Of a DNA stretch of 8,098 nt, positions 6,997-8,098 are shown piece by piece; positions within the stretch are counted from its first letter, which is position 1, and each line of letters starts with the position of its first letter. The notes beneath the pieces are model-generated. The model was given only the letters and a program-made list of their open reading frames with translations, was not told the DNA's origin and made no database searches. Position numbers and translations under genes: made by a program. Source of the stretch: Candidatus Aenigmatarchaeota archaeon (GTDB lineage Archaea; Aenigmatarchaeota; Aenigmatarchaeia; QMZP01); NCBI GenBank assembly GCA_016198605.1, contig JACQIG010000082.1:1-8098 (forward strand), written 5' to 3'.

Positions 6997-7257
6997 ATGA
7001 AAAAGGATAAGACCCTGACAGAAGACGAGTTCTACAGGAGGATGGAGCCCTACGGATACGGCCAGCTCATGGAGAACAGGATGGAGGGCTACAGGAAGAA
7101 GATAAGGGAGATTATTGCTGTCGTCAGGGATGAGATCAAAGCGGGAGGCGGCTTCATGAGGCAGAAGGATTTCCTTGAGCGCGTGGTGGAGATAGCGGAT
7201 TCCATGGGGATACCACCCCTTGTGTGCGGCAAGCTGTTGAAGGAGATGGGGTATTAG
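6997..7257 (+). CDS. Hypothetical small helical protein, 86 residues
   Basis: A basic, charged, probably all-helical protein that I cannot place. A helix rich in Arg, Lys and Glu covers about 8-50 (EDEFYRRMEPYGYGQLMENR and onward), and a second helical part (54-86) ends in PPLVCGKLLKEMGY. The helix-turn-helix-like spacing of the C-terminal part (DFLERVVEIADSMGIPPLVC) is suggestive of a small nucleic-acid or protein-binding domain but is not diagnostic. It starts ten bases after the acetyltransferase stop with only a weak GGG upstream, so it is most likely the second gene of that transcript. Its stop codon overlaps the stop of the convergent gene by four bases. Confidence 0.72.
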   Translation: MKKDKTLTEDEFYRRMEPYGYGQLMENRMEGYRKKIREIIAVVRDEIKAGGGFMRQKDFLERVVEIADSMGIPPLVCGKLLKEMGY

Positions 7258-7571
7258 CTGCCGTCAAGCTTTATAGACAGCCTGGACCATGGCATCGGGA
7301 TTGGCTCCTGCCTTTCCTCTTCCTCGTTGCGCGGCATTATGCCAATATCCAGCGGCAGCATCGGATATCCAACAGCAAGCGAGACTTCTATTTTCTGGCC
7401 TGCCGTGTACCTGGCGTGATTCCTGCTGGTTATGGGCTTGATTGATATGCTGTAAGCCTCACCCCTCCTGTCCATGATGGAGTAGTTCAACTCGCTACCT
7501 TCCGTCAGGCGTTTATATGAAGCCCTGTGGAGTTCAATTATCAGCTTGTCTCCGTCGTCTGTGACTCCCAT
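7254..7571 (-). CDS. Hypothetical protein, about 105 residues
   Basis: An unrecognised protein, probably beta-rich: successive strands near DKLIIELHRASYK, SELNYSIMD, AYSISIKPITS and KIEVSLAVGY, then an acidic EEEERQE segment and a short C-terminal strand. No signal peptide, membrane segment or catalytic motif is visible. Two starts are adjacent, GTG at 7574 and ATG at 7571; I prefer the ATG because the TATA-like box is centred 25 bases upstream of it. The 3' end overlaps the stop of the convergent helical gene (TTAG shared by both stops). The reading frame is clean and has its own promoter, so I believe it is a gene, but the function is unknown. Confidence 0.72.
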   Translation of the reverse strand: MGVTDDGDKLIIELHRASYKRLTEGSELNYSIMDRRGEAYSISIKPITSRNHARYTAGQKIEVSLAVGYPMLPLDIGIMPRNEEEERQEPIPMPWSRLSIKLDGS

Positions 7572-7592
7572 CACTATAAATTGCGGATAAGA

Positions 7593-7600
7593 GATTTAAG
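7593..7600 (-). promoter_or_regulatory. TATA-like box for the 105-residue gene
   Basis: The minus strand reads CTTAAATC, centred about 25 bases before the ATG at 7571. It lies between that ATG and the stop codon of the zinc-finger gene, so the two minus-strand genes need not share a transcript. Confidence 0.5.
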
Positions 7601-7620
7601 CACTCACTTGTCCTGCCTTC

Positions 7621-7773
7621 CTATTCGTCACCCCTCAGGAACCTGCCACCCTTTGAGGCGCATTTTGGGCACATACCGTTTGAAAAGTGCTGCCCGCACA
7701 CATGTGCGCCGCACATCATGCATGTGTTCAGCACCCCCGGCTTCCCGCAGAAAGAACACAGGCCTTTTATCAT
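7621..7773 (-). CDS. 50-residue zinc-finger protein (AN1/HIT-like ligand spacing)
   Basis: A short gene on the minus strand encoding MIKGLCSFCG at its start and ending in RFLRGDE. Eight potential zinc ligands are spaced as CxxC (6,9), CxxC (18,21), CxxH (26,29) and CxxC (35,38). This matches a two-zinc cross-brace arrangement reminiscent of AN1 or HIT zinc fingers, with a last CxxC in place of the AN1 HxC. Nearly the whole protein is the zinc domain; such tiny archaeal proteins are usually thought to bind RNA, DNA or a protein partner. The ATG at 7773 lies about 24 bases from a TATA-like box (7791-7801), giving a leaderless mRNA. It is head to head with the tRNA-Ser gene 37 bases away. The coding call rests on the regular ligand pattern and the promoter; the finger class is inferred. 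Confidence 0.82.
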   Translation of the reverse strand: MIKGLCSFCGKPGVLNTCMMCGAHVCGQHFSNGMCPKCASKGGRFLRGDE

Positions 7774-7775
7774 TC

Positions 7776-7783
7776 TTTATAAT
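7776..7783 (+). promoter_or_regulatory. TATA-like box for the tRNA-Ser gene
   Basis: TTTATAAT is centred about 30 bases before the first tRNA base (7810), which would place the transcription start around 7805. It begins three bases from the start codon of the divergent zinc-finger gene. Confidence 0.5.
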
Positions 7784-7790
7784 TACATGA

Positions 7791-7801
7791 TATACTTATA
7801 A
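7791..7801 (-). promoter_or_regulatory. TATA-like box for the zinc-finger gene
   Basis: The minus strand reads TTATAAGTATA, centred about 24 bases before the ATG at 7773. It lies between the tRNA box and the tRNA itself, so the two divergent promoters are interleaved and the genes may compete for transcription factor binding. Confidence 0.55.
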
Positions 7802-7828
7802 TACAAAAAGCTGGGATGCCTGAGTGGT

Positions 7829-7876
7829 AAGCAGTCTGCCGACTTGCCTTGTTTGGCCCAAGTCGGCCCTTGGCAC
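7829..7876 (+). other. Putative intron in the tRNA D-loop
   Basis: Removing roughly these bases leaves a normal D-loop (GAGTGGT followed by A residues). The insert folds into a 9-bp hairpin, GCCGACTTG (7838-7846) with CAAGTCGGC (7859-7867). A short flanking helix AAG (7829-7831)/CTT (7869-7871) could bring the junctions together. I do not see a canonical bulge-helix-bulge, so edges are uncertain by several bases. Confidence 0.6.
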
Positions 7877-7907
7877 AAAAGGGCCAGCCTGGAGAGCTGG
7901 TGGTCCG

Positions 7908-7957
7908 AAAAAACAGAAGCAGGTATGAGCAAGCTTGTGATGCTGCTTCCGTTGCGG
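7908..7957 (+). other. Putative intron in the tRNA variable arm
   Basis: This insert interrupts the loop of the variable arm. It can form GAAGCAG (7916-7922) with CTGCTTC (7943-7949), extended by AAC (7912-7914) with GTT (7951-7953) past one mismatch. An alternative hairpin, CTTCCG (7946-7951) with CGGAAG (7955-7960), uses the same bases. Splice sites are not resolved. Confidence 0.5.
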
Positions 7958-7981
7958 AAGGGCCGTCAGGGTTCGAGTCCC

Positions 7982-8083
7982 TGTCCCAGCGTCATTTCAT
8001 GGAAGGCGTAACCGAACCACGAAGTGGTGAGGTAGCCTCCCTTTTGATCCACCACTTTTTGGAAAAGTGGTGTGTCCCAGCGT
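7982..8083 (+). repeat. 11-base direct repeats of the tRNA 3' end flanking a three-hairpin segment
   Basis: TGTCCCAGCGT occurs at 7982-7992, where it is the 3' end of the tRNA, and again at 8073-8083. Beyond both copies TTTCAT recurs (7995-8000 and 8089-8094), so the repeat may extend imperfectly. Between the copies are three hairpins: ACCAC/GTGGT (8016-8028), GAGG/CCTC (8029-8039) and ACCACTTTT/AAAAGTGGT (8051-8071). The rest of the window shows no convincing gene. Confidence 0.7.
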
Positions 8084-8098
8084 TGAGCTTTCATAGAG

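Larger units (their letters stand above)
7810..7991 (+). tRNA. tRNA-Ser(GGA) interrupted in the D-loop and the variable arm
   Basis: A type II tRNA can be built from three blocks. The acceptor stem pairs GCTGGGA (7810-7816) with TCCCAGC (7984-7990), with discriminator G7991 as in archaeal tRNA-Ser. The D-stem is CCT (7819-7821) with AGG (7880-7882), and the G18-G19 pair is 7826-7827. The anticodon arm is CCAGC, loop CTGGAGA, GCTGG (7884-7900), giving anticodon GGA (7891-7893, Ser). The variable stem is GGTCC (7902-7906) with GGGCC (7960-7964). The T-arm is CAGGG, TTCGAGT, CCCTG (7967-7983). All stems pair, with one G-T pair in the variable stem. The D-loop holds about 48 extra bases and the variable loop about 50, so the gene is 182 bases instead of about 85. 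CCA is not encoded. The likely reading is two introns at non-canonical positions; exact splice sites are not resolved. A decayed tRNA is less likely because every stem is intact. Confidence 0.82.

Noticed and set aside
7224..7445. Plus-strand 73-codon open frame
   Set aside because: It is antisense to the 105-residue minus gene, which has a promoter and more plausible composition, and overlaps the end of the helical gene in another frame.
7819..7867. tRNA with anticodon GCC (Gly) using the CCGAC/GTCGG helix as anticodon stem
   Set aside because: It leaves over 100 bases unexplained before the T-arm and gives a poor D-arm. The CCAGC-CTGGAGA-GCTGG arm with GGA fits a type II tRNA-Ser with G discriminator much better.
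7966..8094. 42-residue open frame on the minus strand starting at 8094
   Set aside because: It runs antisense through the tRNA T-arm and acceptor and through the hairpins, with no promoter visible inside the window; it is best explained as a reading frame imposed by RNA structure.

Overview
The window reads as a piece of archaeal chromosome with about 50% GC. Four things support this. Most genes or transcription units begin about 25 bases downstream of an AT-rich TATA-like box and have no Shine-Dalgarno sequence, which is the archaeal leaderless layout. Arg and Ile codons lean heavily to AGG and ATA. The tRNA-Ser has a G discriminator and appears to be interrupted by inserts, as archaeal tRNAs often are. 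The lineage cannot be fixed from sequence alone; a euryarchaeal or DPANN genome is plausible. I see no IS element, CRISPR array or prophage.

Layout. Bases 1-1906 (+) hold the 3' part of a PolX DNA polymerase/PHP gene, overlapped by a small AbrB-like gene, with a T-tract after it. Bases 1964-4628 (-) carry three genes: an eight-repeat PQQ-type beta-propeller protein without a signal peptide, an unknown 130-residue helical protein, and a ferredoxin-NADP reductase-like flavoprotein. A 58-base intergenic region with a palindromic TATA box separates that flavoprotein from a divergent disulfide oxidoreductase of the dihydrolipoamide dehydrogenase type (4687-6066, +). Next on + come an unknown 188-residue protein, a small GNAT-type acetyltransferase (COG2388-like) and an 86-residue helical protein. 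The last of these overlaps a convergent 105-residue unknown gene (-) at its stop codon. A 50-residue Cys/His zinc-finger protein (-) then lies head to head with an RNA gene.

The end of the window (7810-8098) is the most unusual part. A complete tRNA-Ser(GGA) cloverleaf can be assembled only if about 48 bases in the D-loop and about 50 bases in the variable-arm loop are treated as inserts, probably introns at non-canonical positions. Just downstream, the last bases of the tRNA are repeated exactly (11 bases) 91 bases away, across a segment of three hairpins. This could be a third intron, a small repeat-flanked insertion, or a duplicated tRNA end.

Functionally the genes do not form one pathway. 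The two divergent flavoproteins are the most suggestive pair, pointing to NAD(P)H-linked redox or thiol chemistry. The PolX/AbrB-like pair looks like DNA repair plus a small regulator. The remainder are isolated housekeeping or unknown genes, mostly each with its own promoter.
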